Made by a program: the position numbers and the translations under genes
Shown here: piece after piece, positions 22,861 to 31,337 of the stretch
Numbering within the stretch: the first letter of the stretch is position 1
Layout of the letters: the number at the start of each line of letters is the position of its first letter
The notes under the pieces: model-generated
The model's input: only the letters and a program-made list of their open reading frames with translations
Told to the model about the DNA's origin: nothing
The model's database searches: none
Source: Caldilineales bacterium
Lineage (GTDB): Bacteria > Chloroflexota > Anaerolineae > JAAEKA01
NCBI GenBank assembly: GCA_025055015.1
Contig: JANWYQ010000147.1
Location: 1-48,010 of the forward strand
DNA length: 48,010 nucleotides
Direction: 5' to 3'

Positions 22861-25797
22861 TCAGTTGGCGATCCGCACGGTTAAGGTGTCAACCACGGCG
22901 GCGCCGCTCCAGCCCTGCACCAACAGGCGCAGGGTGTAGATGCCGTTGGGCACCAGCGTGGTGTCCCAGTTGGCCAGCACGCCCGAGGTGGGGGAGAACA
23001 CCTCCGGCGCCTGGGGGTTCACCGGCAGCCAGATCACCCCGTCGGCGCTGAACTCCACCCGGTAGCCGCTGAAGTCGTCGCCCCCTGCCTCGCCCTCGAT
23101 GTCGGCGAGGCCAAAGAACACGCCGCCGGGCGGCGGGATCAGCCGGCCGAAGAGGCTGGGCGCCGCCGGCGTCGGCGTCGGGGTAGGCGGCCCAGGCGTC
23201 GGGGTCGGGGTAGGCGTGGCCTCGGGCAGCGGCGTCTCGGTGGGCGTAGGCAGCGGCGTGGGCGTCTCCGTGGCCTCGGGCGTCGGCGTGGCCGGCAGCC
23301 GCACGTAAATGCGCACCGCCGGCGACTCGTAGCGGCGGCCGCTCTTGTCCACTGCCACCACGCGCACCACGTGGGGGCCGTCCTTGGGCAGCCCGCGCAG
23401 GTCCCACTGCGCCAGCAAGCCGTTCTCCACCGGCTGGTACACCGGCCCGGCCACCACGCCCCACGCGCCGGGCTCGAAGGTCTCGCCGTACTCCACCAAG
23501 TAGTGGTCGAAGTTGGGCACCTTCGCGCTGCCCATCACCGGGATGACCCCCTCGCGCGTCTCGCCGTCGCGCGGCTCGGTGATGCTTACCTGGAACGCAG
23601 CCGCGTCAGCGCCGGGCGGCAGCCGATCGGCTGCGAACACCTCCATCCGGCGCTGGTCCGGAGGACAGGAGGGATCAGGCAGCGCGCCGGTGAGGGCGCA
23701 GACCTCCAGGCGCACCACCCCCTCCGGCACCGGGAAGTTGCGCGGGGGCACGTTGGCCAGCGCGCGGGTCATGTAGGCGTTCCAGATCACCGCTGCGCCC
23801 GCCGAGCCGGACAGGAGCTGGTCCATGGGGGAGCCGTCGCTGTTGCCCATCCAGACCCCGGTGGCCAGGTCCGGCGTGTAGCCCACCGTCCAGCCGTCGC
23901 GCACGTCGTTGCTGGTGCCCGTCTTAGCAGCCGCCGGGCGCCCCAGGTTCAGCTTGGAGTTGCGGCCGAACACCGGCGCACGGGCCTCGTCGTCCTTGAG
24001 GATGTCGGTGATCAGGTAGGCGTATCGCGCGGCGGTAGCGACGCTCTGCGGCGGCGGCTGCACCACCGCTCCCGGCGCCAGCGGCGCATCGCGGCACGCC
24101 GCCGGCAGGCCCGGCACCTCCAACCGTTCCAGGACCTGGCCATCGGCGTTTAACACGCACAGGATGGCGGCCGGCGGGACCCGCACACCGCCGTTGGCCA
24201 GGGCGGCGTAGGCCCCTGTCAGCTCCAGCAGGGTCACCTCGCCCCCGCCCAGGGTGAGGGCCAGGCCGTAGGGAGGATGGCCGGGGCGGACCAGGGTGTC
24301 TAGGCCGAAGCGGCGGCTCACGTCCAGCAGCGCAGGGATGCCTGCGTGCTGCAGCGCCTTGACCGCCGGGATGTTGTAGGAGTTGGCCAGGGCCGAGCGC
24401 ACGCTGACCCAGCCGTGGAACTTGCCGTCGTAGTTGCGGGGCACGTAGGGCGGCCGACCGGGGCCGTCGGGGAACTCGGTGCGCACGTCCTCCACCAGGG
24501 TGGCCGGCGTCCACCAGTCCTGCGCCATCTCGAAGGTCGCCAGGTATGTGAAGGGTTTGATAGCCGAGCCCGGCTGGCGCATGGCCAGGGCCACGTTCAC
24601 CTGGCCGTCAATCTCTTGGTCGAAGAAGTCCGCCGAGCCGACCATGGAGAGGATCTCGCCCGTCTGCGGCCGAATGGCCACCAGGGCGGCGTTGCTCACC
24701 TGCCGATCCCGCAGGCGGGCGACCCCGGCCCGCACCTCGGCCTCGGCCGCCTCCTGCAGGCCTAGGTCCAAGGTGGTGTAGACCTGCAGGCCGCCGCGGT
24801 AGAGCATCTCCGGGCCGTAGAGCTGCTCGATCTGGCTGCGCACGTACATGACGAAGTGGGGGGCCTTGGTCAGGCGCACGGCGTCCAGCCCCTGGCCGTA
24901 GTACTGCAGGTCCTCCTGCCAGGCAGCGTCGGCCTCTGCCGGCGTGATGTAGCCCGCCTCCACCATCAGGCGCAGGACGTCGGCCTGGCGCCGCTTAGCC
25001 GCCTGGGGGTTTTGCAGCGGATCGTAGAAGGCAGGGGACTGGGGCAAGCCCGCCAGCAGGGCTGCCTGGGCTAAGGTGAGATCGCGCGCCGAGGTGTTGA
25101 AGTAGATGCGCGCCGCAGCCTCGGCGCCGTAGGCCAGATGGCCGTAGTAGACCTCGTTCAAGTAGAGCTCGAGGATGGTGTCCTTGTCGTAGCGGCGGGT
25201 GATCTCGGCGGCCAACACCGCCTCCTTCAGCTTGCGGCTCAGGGTTCGCTCCGGCGACAGGAACACCAGCTTGACCAGCTGTTGGCTGATGGTGCTGGTG
25301 CCGGCCACCGGCCCCTGGGTGCGAACAGCGTTGTAGACGGCCCGCAACAGCGCCACCGGGTCCACCCCGCGGTGGCGATAGAAGTTGGCATCCTCGGTGG
25401 CCACGGTCGCCTGGATCAGATAGGGGGAGATCTGGCTGAGCGGCACCCGGCGACGCAGGCCGGCGCGCGGGTCGTCGGGCGCCAGGGGCTCCTGGAGCAC
25501 CTGGCCGTCGCGCGCGTAGATACGGGTAGTCTGGAACTGGCTGGCGCGCTGGACCAGCTCGTCGGCAGGAGGCAGGTCGCGCGCCAGCGCAGCGTAGGCC
25601 AACAGGGCCACTGCCAGGGCGGTCAGCACAGCCACCAGGAAGAGCGAGAAGCCCAGGAAGAAGCCGCTCAGACAGCCGCTGCCGCTGGCGGCCCTGCGCG
25701 GTGGCTGGGCGGAGGGATAGGGCGGCCTGGGCTGCACAGGGCGAGGCGGCGTTGGCCGATAGGCTGGTGGACGCGGTGAAGAAGGTGGGTAGGTCAT
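22861..25797 (-). CDS. Class A penicillin-binding protein (GT51 + transpeptidase) with C-terminal Ig-like modules
   Basis: Predicted 978 residues. A Pro-rich cytoplasmic tail (1-40) and a membrane helix (about 46-70) precede the GT51 glycosyltransferase domain, with catalytic E135 in [11 protein letters not shown] and [14 protein letters not shown]. The transpeptidase domain shows S411 in PGSAIKP (SxxK), SYN at 473-475 (SxN) and K625 in AKTGT (KTG). It polymerises and cross-links peptidoglycan. After about 700 come two related beta-sandwich modules separated by a long Thr/Pro linker, both with a LxxWDxxxxPxGxYxLRxxV-type ending. These are unusual extensions and may bind wall or surface polymers. 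There is no clear Shine-Dalgarno. Confidence 0.93.
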   Translation of the reverse strand: MTYPPSSPRPPAYRPTPPRPVQPRPPYPSAQPPRRAASGSGCLSGFFLGFSLFLVAVLTALAVALLAYAALARDLPPADELVQRASQFQTTRIYARDGQVLQEPLAPDDPRAGLRRRVPLSQISPYLIQATVATEDANFYRHRGVDPVALLRAVYNAVRTQGPVAGTSTISQQLVKLVFLSPERTLSRKLKEAVLAAEITRRYDKDTILELYLNEVYYGHLAYGAEAAARIYFNTSARDLTLAQAALLAGLPQSPAFYDPLQNPQAAKRRQADVLRLMVEAGYITPAEADAAWQEDLQYYGQGLDAVRLTKAPHFVMYVRSQIEQLYGPEMLYRGGLQVYTTLDLGLQEAAEAEVRAGVARLRDRQVSNAALVAIRPQTGEILSMVGSADFFDQEIDGQVNVALAMRQPGSAIKPFTYLATFEMAQDWWTPATLVEDVRTEFPDGPGRPPYVPRNYDGKFHGWVSVRSALANSYNIPAVKALQHAGIPALLDVSRRFGLDTLVRPGHPPYGLALTLGGGEVTLLELTGAYAALANGGVRVPPAAILCVLNADGQVLERLEVPGLPAACRDAPLAPGAVVQPPPQSVATAARYAYLITDILKDDEARAPVFGRNSKLNLGRPAAAKTGTSNDVRDGWTVGYTPDLATGVWMGNSDGSPMDQLLSGSAGAAVIWNAYMTRALANVPPRNFPVPEGVVRLEVCALTGALPDPSCPPDQRRMEVFAADRLPPGADAAAFQVSITEPRDGETREGVIPVMGSAKVPNFDHYLVEYGETFEPGAWGVVAGPVYQPVENGLLAQWDLRGLPKDGPHVVRVVAVDKSGRRYESPAVRIYVRLPATPTPEATETPTPLPTPTETPLPEATPTPTPTPGPPTPTPTPAAPSLFGRLIPPPGGVFFGLADIEGEAGGDDFSGYRVEFSADGVIWLPVNPQAPEVFSPTSGVLANWDTTLVPNGIYTLRLLVQGWSGAAVVDTLTVRIAN

Positions 25798-25907
25798 GTC
25801 GGTGGTAGCACGTCAGCGCCCGGCGCCGGCGCCTGCCGGGCTGGGCGACGCCTAAAGGGTTGCGTCGGTGACACGCTTCGGCCTTTGGCTTTGGTTCACG
25901 AAGGGGG

Positions 25908-25936
25908 ATGGTACCACGAGACGCAGCTAAGGACAA
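25908..25936 (-). promoter_or_regulatory. Promoter of the PBP gene
   Basis: On the minus strand TTGTCC, 17 nt, TACCAT, with TGG just before the -10 box. The leader would be about 100 nt. Confidence 0.5.
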
Positions 25937-25968
25937 CCCGGCGCAAGCGGGTCTGGAATGCAAAGCCC

Positions 25969-25997
25969 TTGCCGCTGTCGGCGGAATGGGCTATAAT
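25969..25997 (+). promoter_or_regulatory. Promoter of the slipin gene
   Basis: TTGCCG, 17 nt, TATAAT, about 90 nt before the gene and divergent from the PBP promoter. Confidence 0.7.
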
Positions 25998-26087
25998 CAG
26001 CCTGCAAACCTCGGAGCCTTGGTGTTTCCAAGCGTTAGGCGCCGATCGGCCGGCGCTCGTTGCCTTCCAGACCAAGGAGAAAAAGCT

Positions 26088-26888
26088 ATGGCTGAACTGT
26101 TCAGTTCCTTGCTCACTACGTTGGTGTTGATCTTCTTCGCCGTCGCGCTGATCAGCTCCGCCGTCAAGATCGTGCAGGAGTACGAGCGGGGCGTGATCTT
26201 TCGCCTGGGCCGCTTGGTGGGCGCGAAGGGGCCCGGTCTGTTCTTCATCATCCCCATCGTGGACCGGATGGTGAAGGTGGACCTGCGCACCGTGACCCTG
26301 GACGTGCCCTCCCAGGAGGCCATCACCCGCGACAACGTGACGGTGCGGGTGAACGCAGTGGTCTACTTCCGGGTGCTAGACCCAGCGGCAGCCATCGTCA
26401 ACGTGGAGGACTACCGACGGGCCACCTGGAACATCGCCCAGACCACCCTACGCAACGTGCTGGGCCAGAGCGAGCTGGACGAGCTGCTGGCCCACCGCGA
26501 GCGCATCAACCAGAAGTTGCAGCAGATCATTGACGAGACCACCGAGCCGTGGGGCGTCAAGGTCAGCATCGTGGAGGTGAAGGACGTTGAGCTGCCGCAG
26601 ACCATGCAGCGGGCCATGGCGCGACAGGCGGAGGCGGAGCGCGAGAAGCGCGCCAAGATCATCCATGCCTCCGGCGAGTACGAGGCGGCGCAGCAGCTGC
26701 GGGAGGCCGCCAGCACCATCGCCCAGGAGCCGGCCGCCATCCAGCTGCGCTACCTGCAGACGCTGACCGAGATCGCCGTGGAGAAGAACTCCACCATTAT
26801 CTTCCCCGTGCCGCTGGAGTTCTTCAAGGCCTTTGCCAGCCTGATGGCTGCGCCGAGCTCCAACCACGCTCAGGAGCCCCAGAGCTAG
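26088..26888 (+). CDS. Slipin/stomatin-like SPFH (band 7) membrane protein
   Basis: Predicted 266 residues. An N-terminal membrane segment (about 7-25) precedes a band-7 domain: [54 protein letters not shown] coiled-coil part ([21 protein letters not shown]) and the slipin ending [20 protein letters not shown] follow. Slipins oligomerise on membranes and scaffold lipid domains; the NfeD protease partner usually linked to them is not next door. AAGGAG precedes the ATG at 26088. A small unknown gene follows. Confidence 0.93.
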   Translation: MAELFSSLLTTLVLIFFAVALISSAVKIVQEYERGVIFRLGRLVGAKGPGLFFIIPIVDRMVKVDLRTVTLDVPSQEAITRDNVTVRVNAVVYFRVLDPAAAIVNVEDYRRATWNIAQTTLRNVLGQSELDELLAHRERINQKLQQIIDETTEPWGVKVSIVEVKDVELPQTMQRAMARQAEAEREKRAKIIHASGEYEAAQQLREAASTIAQEPAAIQLRYLQTLTEIAVEKNSTIIFPVPLEFFKAFASLMAAPSSNHAQEPQS

Positions 26889-26900
26889 GACGGCTTCGCC

Positions 26901-27239
26901 GTGGACCTGGCAGCCGTGGAGGAAGCGCTGCGGACGGCCGGCTGGGAGGTCCTCCGCAGCGCCGACGGCAACGAGATCGCCGCCCGCCGCGACCAACCCG
27001 AGGAGGCTGCGGCGGGCGTGTGGAGCTTGACGGTGGACCACAGCGGCCGCTTGCGCTTGACGGTGACGGCGCCGTTGCAGCCGCCGCGCTACAGCGGGGC
27101 AGAGCGGGCGGGGCGTGTCTATCGGGTGCGCTGCGAGCAGCAGCAGGTGGTGACGGTGCAGGCCGCGCTGGCGCAGGCGGAGGAGCTTCCCGCCGTGCTG
27201 CATGAGCTGAGGGCCCTGGTCCGCGAGGCGACGGGCTGA
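26901..27239 (+). CDS. Small protein of unknown function downstream of slipin
   Basis: Predicted 112 residues, GTG start, 12 nt after the slipin stop. The pattern is helix (AAVEEALRTAGWEVLR), several beta strands (VWSLTVDHSGRLRLTVTA) and a C-terminal helix (QAALAQAEELPAVLHELRALV). Its base composition at third codon positions looks coding. No family was recognised and no clear Shine-Dalgarno is present. Co-transcription with the slipin gene is likely. Confidence 0.65.
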   Translation: MDLAAVEEALRTAGWEVLRSADGNEIAARRDQPEEAAAGVWSLTVDHSGRLRLTVTAPLQPPRYSGAERAGRVYRVRCEQQQVVTVQAALAQAEELPAVLHELRALVREATG

Positions 27240-27245
27240 GGTACT

Positions 27246-27269
27246 GGTTCGCACCTGGGGGTGCGAACT
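27246..27269. repeat. REP-like hairpin, copy 2
   Basis: GTTCGCAC / GTGCGAAC with an outer G-T pair and the loop CTGGGG, 7 nt after a stop codon. The 3' flank CTCCGCTGATG matches the flank of copy 1 (1616-1639), including position relative to the upstream stop. Confidence 0.6.
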
Positions 27270-27351
27270 CCGCTGATGGGTGTTGATGACGGCGGAGCCA
27301 GGCGCCCCCTTTAGCTGTTTACGCGCATACGTAACCCCAGGAGCTCGGGCG

Positions 27352-28059
27352 ATGAGCGGCCGGCCGCACGATCCCTCCTCGGCACAGGCCTTTGACGCAG
27401 CCGACGCGCCTGTGCAGCGCGGCGGCCAGAACGGTCGCGCCATAGCGGCCACTGCGCTGGTCACGTCGCTGCTGTGGCTGGTGGCCTTTGCGCTGTGGCT
27501 GGCGCTGGCCGGCCGTCCGCAGCCGGTGGCCTTCGAGGTGCAACCGCCCCCGGCTACCGCCACCCCGCAGCCCACGCCCGCGCCTACGGCCACGCCCACT
27601 GCCGGTCCGATCTGGGTGGACGTGGGAGGCGCGGTAGCTGCGCCGGGACTATACCAGCTGCCGCCTGGGGCGCGGGTGCAGCAGGCGATCGAGGCAGCCG
27701 GCGGGCTGGCGGCAGACGCCGACACGCGCAGCGTCAGCTTGGCTCGCCCCCTGGCCGACGGAGAGAAGGTGTACGTGCCTGCGACGGGGGAAACGCCGCC
27801 GCCTCAGGAAGGGCCCACGGCCGGTAGTCGGGCCGCGCCGGCGGACCTGGGGATGGGTCGCCTGGACATCAACCGGGCTACGGCGGCCGAGCTGGAGGCG
27901 CTGCCCGCCATCGGCCCCAAGACCGCCCAGGCCATCGTCGAATACCGCCAAGCCAACGGACCGTTCCGATCGGTGGAGGACCTGCTGAAGGTGAAGGGGA
28001 TTGGGGAGGCAACCCTGGCCAAGATCCGCGATCTAATCACGGTGGGCCCTGCGCCCTAG
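27352..28059 (+). CDS. comEA: ComEA-like DNA-binding competence protein
   Basis: Predicted 235 residues. A membrane anchor (about 31-53, IAATALVTSLLWLVAFALWL) is followed by a Pro/Thr linker and an SLBB domain (WVDVGGAVAAPGLYQLPPGARVQQAIEAAGG). The C-terminal part holds two helix-hairpin-helix motifs (RLDINRATAAELEALPAIGPKTAQAIVEYR and VKGIGEATLAKIRDLI). ComEA captures double-stranded DNA during natural transformation. No comEC or comF gene is present nearby. The ATG at 27352 has AGGAG 8 nt upstream. Confidence 0.9.
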   Translation: MSGRPHDPSSAQAFDAADAPVQRGGQNGRAIAATALVTSLLWLVAFALWLALAGRPQPVAFEVQPPPATATPQPTPAPTATPTAGPIWVDVGGAVAAPGLYQLPPGARVQQAIEAAGGLAADADTRSVSLARPLADGEKVYVPATGETPPPQEGPTAGSRAAPADLGMGRLDINRATAAELEALPAIGPKTAQAIVEYRQANGPFRSVEDLLKVKGIGEATLAKIRDLITVGPAP

Positions 28060-28137
28060 GGGCTTTTGCGTCCGCCAGAGTAGGATGGGGAGCGCTGGCG
28101 CCGGCGCCCGCTGCTGGGAGCGCGAGGACCGGCTGCG

Positions 28138-29049
28138 CTAGGCGCGGGGCTCGTCCCGCCGGTCGGCCATGGCCGCCGCCAGGTGAGCGCCCAGGAAGAC
28201 GACGGATGCGCTGAGATAGATCCACAGCATGGCGAGGGTGATGGTGGCCAGGGAGCCGTAGATGAGCTCGTAGCGGCCCAGCCGCGCCAGCAGGAACCAG
28301 CGAAAGCCCAGGTTGAGCGCCTGCAAGGCGAGCGCGGCCAGCAGGCCGGCCATCAGACAGGCGCGCCAGGGGCCGAACGGCCGCGGCACCCAGCGGTAGA
28401 CGTTGGCGAGGGCCAGAAAAGTGACCACCGCCGCCACCGCGCGCGGCAGCCAGGTGACTACCACGTCGTCAACGCCGAACGCGGCCAGGAAGAGCAGCGG
28501 CCGGCCGTAGAGGACCGCCAGCAGGGGAGACGCAACGAGCACCACCAACAGCAGGAAGTACAACAACACGATCATTAAGAGGCCGATGAGCCGCGCCTTG
28601 ACCGGGCTGGACCGCCGGCGCCGGCTCCAGGCCCGGTCCACGTTGTAAGTGAGGGTGGTAAAGGCGCCGGAGGCAGACCACATCAGCACCAGGACACCCA
28701 AGATGCTCACCTCTGCGCGCGCGGCCAGCACGCTGTCCACGACCTCCATCATGCGGTCCAGGATGAGGCTGGGGGGCAGGATCTGCGACAGCGCCTCCAG
28801 GATGACCGTGCGCACCTGCTGCGTGTCCACAAAGAGGCTGCCGAGGACGGTCAGCAACAACAGCAAGGGGAAGAGGGAGAGCAGGGTGTAGTAGGCCATG
28901 CTGGCGGCGGCCTGGCCACTGTGTTCCAGCGCAAAGCCGTTCAGGGCCTGGCGCACGACGCCGATGCGGCCGCCGGCGGCGGCGTCGGCGCGCGCGTAGG
29001 CAACTTCCACGCGCTGTTTGAGGTCTTGCAGCCGCTGGGGAAGGTCCAT
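28138..29049 (-). CDS. YihY/BrkB family inner membrane protein
   Basis: Predicted 303 residues with about six membrane segments. The family signature is visible: GQAAASMAYYTLLSLFPLLLLL near the start, ILGVLVLMWSASGAFTTL, and the end segment YGSLATITLAMLWIYLSASVVFLGAHLAA. Older names (RNase BN, tRNA-processing) for this family are wrong; its function is unsettled. The ATG at 29049 is one base after the stop of the methyltransferase gene, marking an operon. Convergent with comEA. Confidence 0.9.
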   Translation of the reverse strand: MDLPQRLQDLKQRVEVAYARADAAAGGRIGVVRQALNGFALEHSGQAAASMAYYTLLSLFPLLLLLTVLGSLFVDTQQVRTVILEALSQILPPSLILDRMMEVVDSVLAARAEVSILGVLVLMWSASGAFTTLTYNVDRAWSRRRRSSPVKARLIGLLMIVLLYFLLLVVLVASPLLAVLYGRPLLFLAAFGVDDVVVTWLPRAVAAVVTFLALANVYRWVPRPFGPWRACLMAGLLAALALQALNLGFRWFLLARLGRYELIYGSLATITLAMLWIYLSASVVFLGAHLAAAMADRRDEPRA

Positions 29050-29050
29050 G

Positions 29051-29923
29051 TCAACCTGCTTGCCAACGGGCGAAGAGGGCACACCGCAGCCGGCGGCCGG
29101 CGCTGCGCTCCACGGCGACCATCTCGCCCACCGTCAGCCGGCCGCCCAGCCCCGCCGTCAGGTGCTCGGCCACGGCGCTGCGCAGAGCCTCGGCCGTCGC
29201 CCCTGCCGTGTACACCGTGACGACGACAAAGCGCGGCTCCGGGCTCAGCACCGCGCGACAGGCCTGGCACAGGGCCGGGAAGAGGCGGTCGAACTGCCAC
29301 ACCTCGCCGCCCGGCCCACGGCCGAACGCAGGCGGGTCCATGACGATGCCGTGGTAGCGCGACCCGCGACGGGCCTCGCGGCGGAGATACTTCAGCGCGT
29401 CCTCCACGATCCAACGCACAGGGCGGTCCTGCAGGCCGGAGAGGGCCTGGTTGTCGCGGCCCCAGGCCACCGCCTTGCGCGATGCGTCCACGTGGGTGAC
29501 TTCGGCCCCGGCCTGGGCCGCCGCCAGGGTGGCTAAGCCGGTGTAGCCGAAGAGGTTGATCACCCGCAGGGGACGGCCGGCGCCGCGCACCTGCTCGGCG
29601 ATCCAATCCCAATGGGCGGCGTTCTCCGGAAAGACGCCCACCTGGCGGCTGTCGCGCGCCTGCACCCAGAAGCGCAGGGTGCGGTAGCCCATCTCCCAGC
29701 GGTGGGGCAACGGCCGACGATAGGCCCAGTGGCCGCCTTGCGCGCCGCTCCCTTCCCAAACCGCGTCCGCGGCCTCCCAGTCGGCCGGGGGGAGGGCAGG
29801 GCGCCAAGTAGCCTGCGGTTCCGGTCGCACCAGGGTGATCGGGCCAAACCGCTCCAGCTTGCGGCCGTGGCCGGTGTCCAGCAGGGCGTAATCCTGCCAG
29901 GCGGGGGAGGTCAGAGCCATCAT
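29051..29923 (-). CDS. Class I SAM-dependent methyltransferase, RlmI-like without PUA domain
   Basis: Predicted 290 residues. The SAM-binding core has VINLFGYTGLATLAAAQAGAEVTHVDASRKAVAWGRDNQ and the catalytic-type motif IVMDPPAFGRG (DPPxFG), as in 23S rRNA cytosine-C5 methyltransferases of the RlmI/RlmK group. The N-terminal PUA domain of RlmI is replaced by a short beta-rich region ending in WVQARDSRQVGVFPE. The probable target is RNA, but the position is unknown. Its ATG overlaps the previous stop (ATGA), and the YihY gene follows one base after its own stop. Confidence 0.85.
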   Translation of the reverse strand: MMALTSPAWQDYALLDTGHGRKLERFGPITLVRPEPQATWRPALPPADWEAADAVWEGSGAQGGHWAYRRPLPHRWEMGYRTLRFWVQARDSRQVGVFPENAAHWDWIAEQVRGAGRPLRVINLFGYTGLATLAAAQAGAEVTHVDASRKAVAWGRDNQALSGLQDRPVRWIVEDALKYLRREARRGSRYHGIVMDPPAFGRGPGGEVWQFDRLFPALCQACRAVLSPEPRFVVVTVYTAGATAEALRSAVAEHLTAGLGGRLTVGEMVAVERSAGRRLRCALFARWQAG

Positions 29924-30579
29924 GCGCGTGGCCGCGCCAACACCTCGGCCACCGTCCTGGCCAGGATGGGGTCAACCTGCAGGTCGGCCGTGGTGGGGCC
30001 AGGGGGCGGTCCGGCCTCGAGCCGTCGCGCTGCCTCCACAATCCAGCTCACAGCCGCCTCCGTGGTCACCTTGCCCGTGTTAACCACCAGGTCGAAAAGG
30101 GTGGCATCGGTCCATCGCACGCGGTAGTAGCTCTCCAGAAACGCGGCGCGGCCCTTGTCCTCCTCCAGGAGGCGCGCCTCGGCCTCCGGAACCGTCAAGC
30201 CCTCCAACGCTGCCAGGCGCTGCGCGCGCAGGGCCACCGGCGCCTGCACGCGCACGTGGAGCACGTCGGCGTAGCCCTGGAGGATAGCGAAACCGCCGCG
30301 GCCGACGATCACCGTGCGTCCGTGGCGGGCCACCGCCGGCACGATCTGGTTGAGCATCCGAACGATCTGGTGGCGATACTGCTCCCGCTGGGCGTTGAAG
30401 CGCTCCCAGAAACCGGGCAGGCGCTCGTGGGCAGAGTCGAACTCCACCAAACCATACTGCCGGAGGATCTCGGCGATCTGGTCCTTGCCTACCAGGCAGT
30501 AGCCCAGCGCCTCGGCGGCGCGCAGGGCAAGGACATCGCCGTCGCTGCCGATCTCCCTTGAGAACGTGATTGCTGCCAT
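29920..30579 (-). CDS. Cytidylate kinase-like family protein
   Basis: Predicted 219 residues. It starts ITFSREIGSDGDVLALRAAEALGYCLVGKDQIAEIL, typical of the cytidylate-kinase-like family, in which the P-loop region is modified to SREIGSxG. It goes on with VIVGRGGFAIL and VHVRVQAPVALRAQRL. The nucleotide specificity of this family is not established. GGAGGTGA precedes the ATG at 30579, and a good promoter lies further upstream. It is the first gene of a three-gene operon with the methyltransferase and YihY. Confidence 0.85.
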   Translation of the reverse strand: MAAITFSREIGSDGDVLALRAAEALGYCLVGKDQIAEILRQYGLVEFDSAHERLPGFWERFNAQREQYRHQIVRMLNQIVPAVARHGRTVIVGRGGFAILQGYADVLHVRVQAPVALRAQRLAALEGLTVPEAEARLLEEDKGRAAFLESYYRVRWTDATLFDLVVNTGKVTTEAAVSWIVEAARRLEAGPPPGPTTADLQVDPILARTVAEVLARPRA

Positions 30580-30641
30580 CGTGTCACCTCCACGCCCACC
30601 GGTGGACCAAGGCTCGAAAGATTGCTGGGGCAGGCACACCC

Positions 30642-30670
30642 ATTTTACCTCACACCATCCAGCAAATCAA
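30642..30670 (-). promoter_or_regulatory. Promoter of the cytidylate kinase-like operon
   Basis: On the minus strand TTGATT, 17 nt, TAAAAT. It faces away from the moaD-like promoter 32 nt further on. Confidence 0.7.
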
Positions 30671-30701
30671 CACCGCCGGCCGAAGGCGAGAAAAAAGTCT
30701 C

Positions 30702-30729
30702 TTGACAATTCTCCGAAGCCCGCTATGAT
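30702..30729 (+). promoter_or_regulatory. Promoter of the MoaD-protoglobin operon
   Basis: TTGACA, 16 nt, TATGAT. The predicted start near 30736 leaves a leader of about 52 nt. Confidence 0.8.
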
Positions 30730-30787
30730 TCTGCTACCGGTGTATTGAGTGCCGCGCTTGGCAACAGGCTTTTCTCGGAGGTGGTCC

Positions 30788-31063
30788 GTGAGGGTACGAG
30801 TTTTCGCCACGTTGCGCCCCATCGTCGGCGGGGCGACTGTGACCACGTCGGTGCAGGCGGGTCAGCGGGTGCGCGACCTGATTGACGAGATGGTGGAGCG
30901 CTGGCCCGACCTGCGTCGCGAGCTGTTGGACGACGAGGGCCGTCTTCTCAGCCGCGTGCACGTGATGATCAACGGCCGCGGGGTGGAGTTCATGGACGGG
31001 CTGGAGACGGTGATCCCGCCCAACGCCAACATCACCATCTTCCCGCCCGTCGGAGGCGGCTGA
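30788..31063 (+). CDS. MoaD/ThiS family sulfur-carrier protein
   Basis: Predicted 91 residues with a beta-grasp fold. VRVFATLRPIVGG opens the domain, VQAGQRVRDLIDEMVERWPDL forms the helix, and VMINGRGVEFMDGLETVIPPNANITIFPPVGGG is the MoaD ending. The C-terminal Gly-Gly-Gly provides the site for adenylation and thiocarboxylation, so it can supply sulfur for molybdo- or tungstopterin. The start is GTG at 30788, preceded by GGAGG. It overlaps the next gene by one base (TGATG). The convergent AOR gene 1.2 kb away needs tungstopterin, which fits a dedicated carrier. Confidence 0.92.
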   Translation: MRVRVFATLRPIVGGATVTTSVQAGQRVRDLIDEMVERWPDLRRELLDDEGRLLSRVHVMINGRGVEFMDGLETVIPPNANITIFPPVGGG

Positions 31064-31311
31064 TGCGAATGTCGCTGCGCGGGGTCGGTGTGCCCATCGT
31101 CACGGCCTATCTGGTGGACCTAGGCGGCGCAGCGTTGGAAGCCGGGCTTGTGGTGGGCGACGGATGGCAGGCCCGCGTGTGGGCAGGCGAGCCGGTCCAG
31201 CTCGCCGCCCTCCGCATCGGCGTCACCGAGGTCGAGATCAGCGGCGAGCCAGGGGCAGTGGCCCAGACGGCCGCCGAGCTAGAGAGAAAGACCATCCGAG
31301 GCGGCGGCTAG
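31063..31311 (+). CDS. 82-residue protein of unknown function ending in Gly-Gly-Gly
   Basis: I do not recognise the family. The sequence is mostly beta-type (VGVPIVTAYLVDLGGAALEAGLVVGDGWQARV, VQLAALRIGVTEVEISGEP), with a C-terminal helix AVAQTAAELERKTIR and then Gly-Gly-Gly. It starts on the ATG that overlaps the stop of the MoaD-like gene and is followed after 26 nt by the globin fusion gene, so it belongs to the operon. The triple-glycine end mimics a MoaD tail but the fold is not obviously beta-grasp. A role in tungsten cofactor handling is inferred from position only. Confidence 0.75.
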   Translation: MRMSLRGVGVPIVTAYLVDLGGAALEAGLVVGDGWQARVWAGEPVQLAALRIGVTEVEISGEPGAVAQTAAELERKTIRGGG

Positions 31312-31337
31312 CGCCGCAGAGGAGGCAGGAGGCACCT

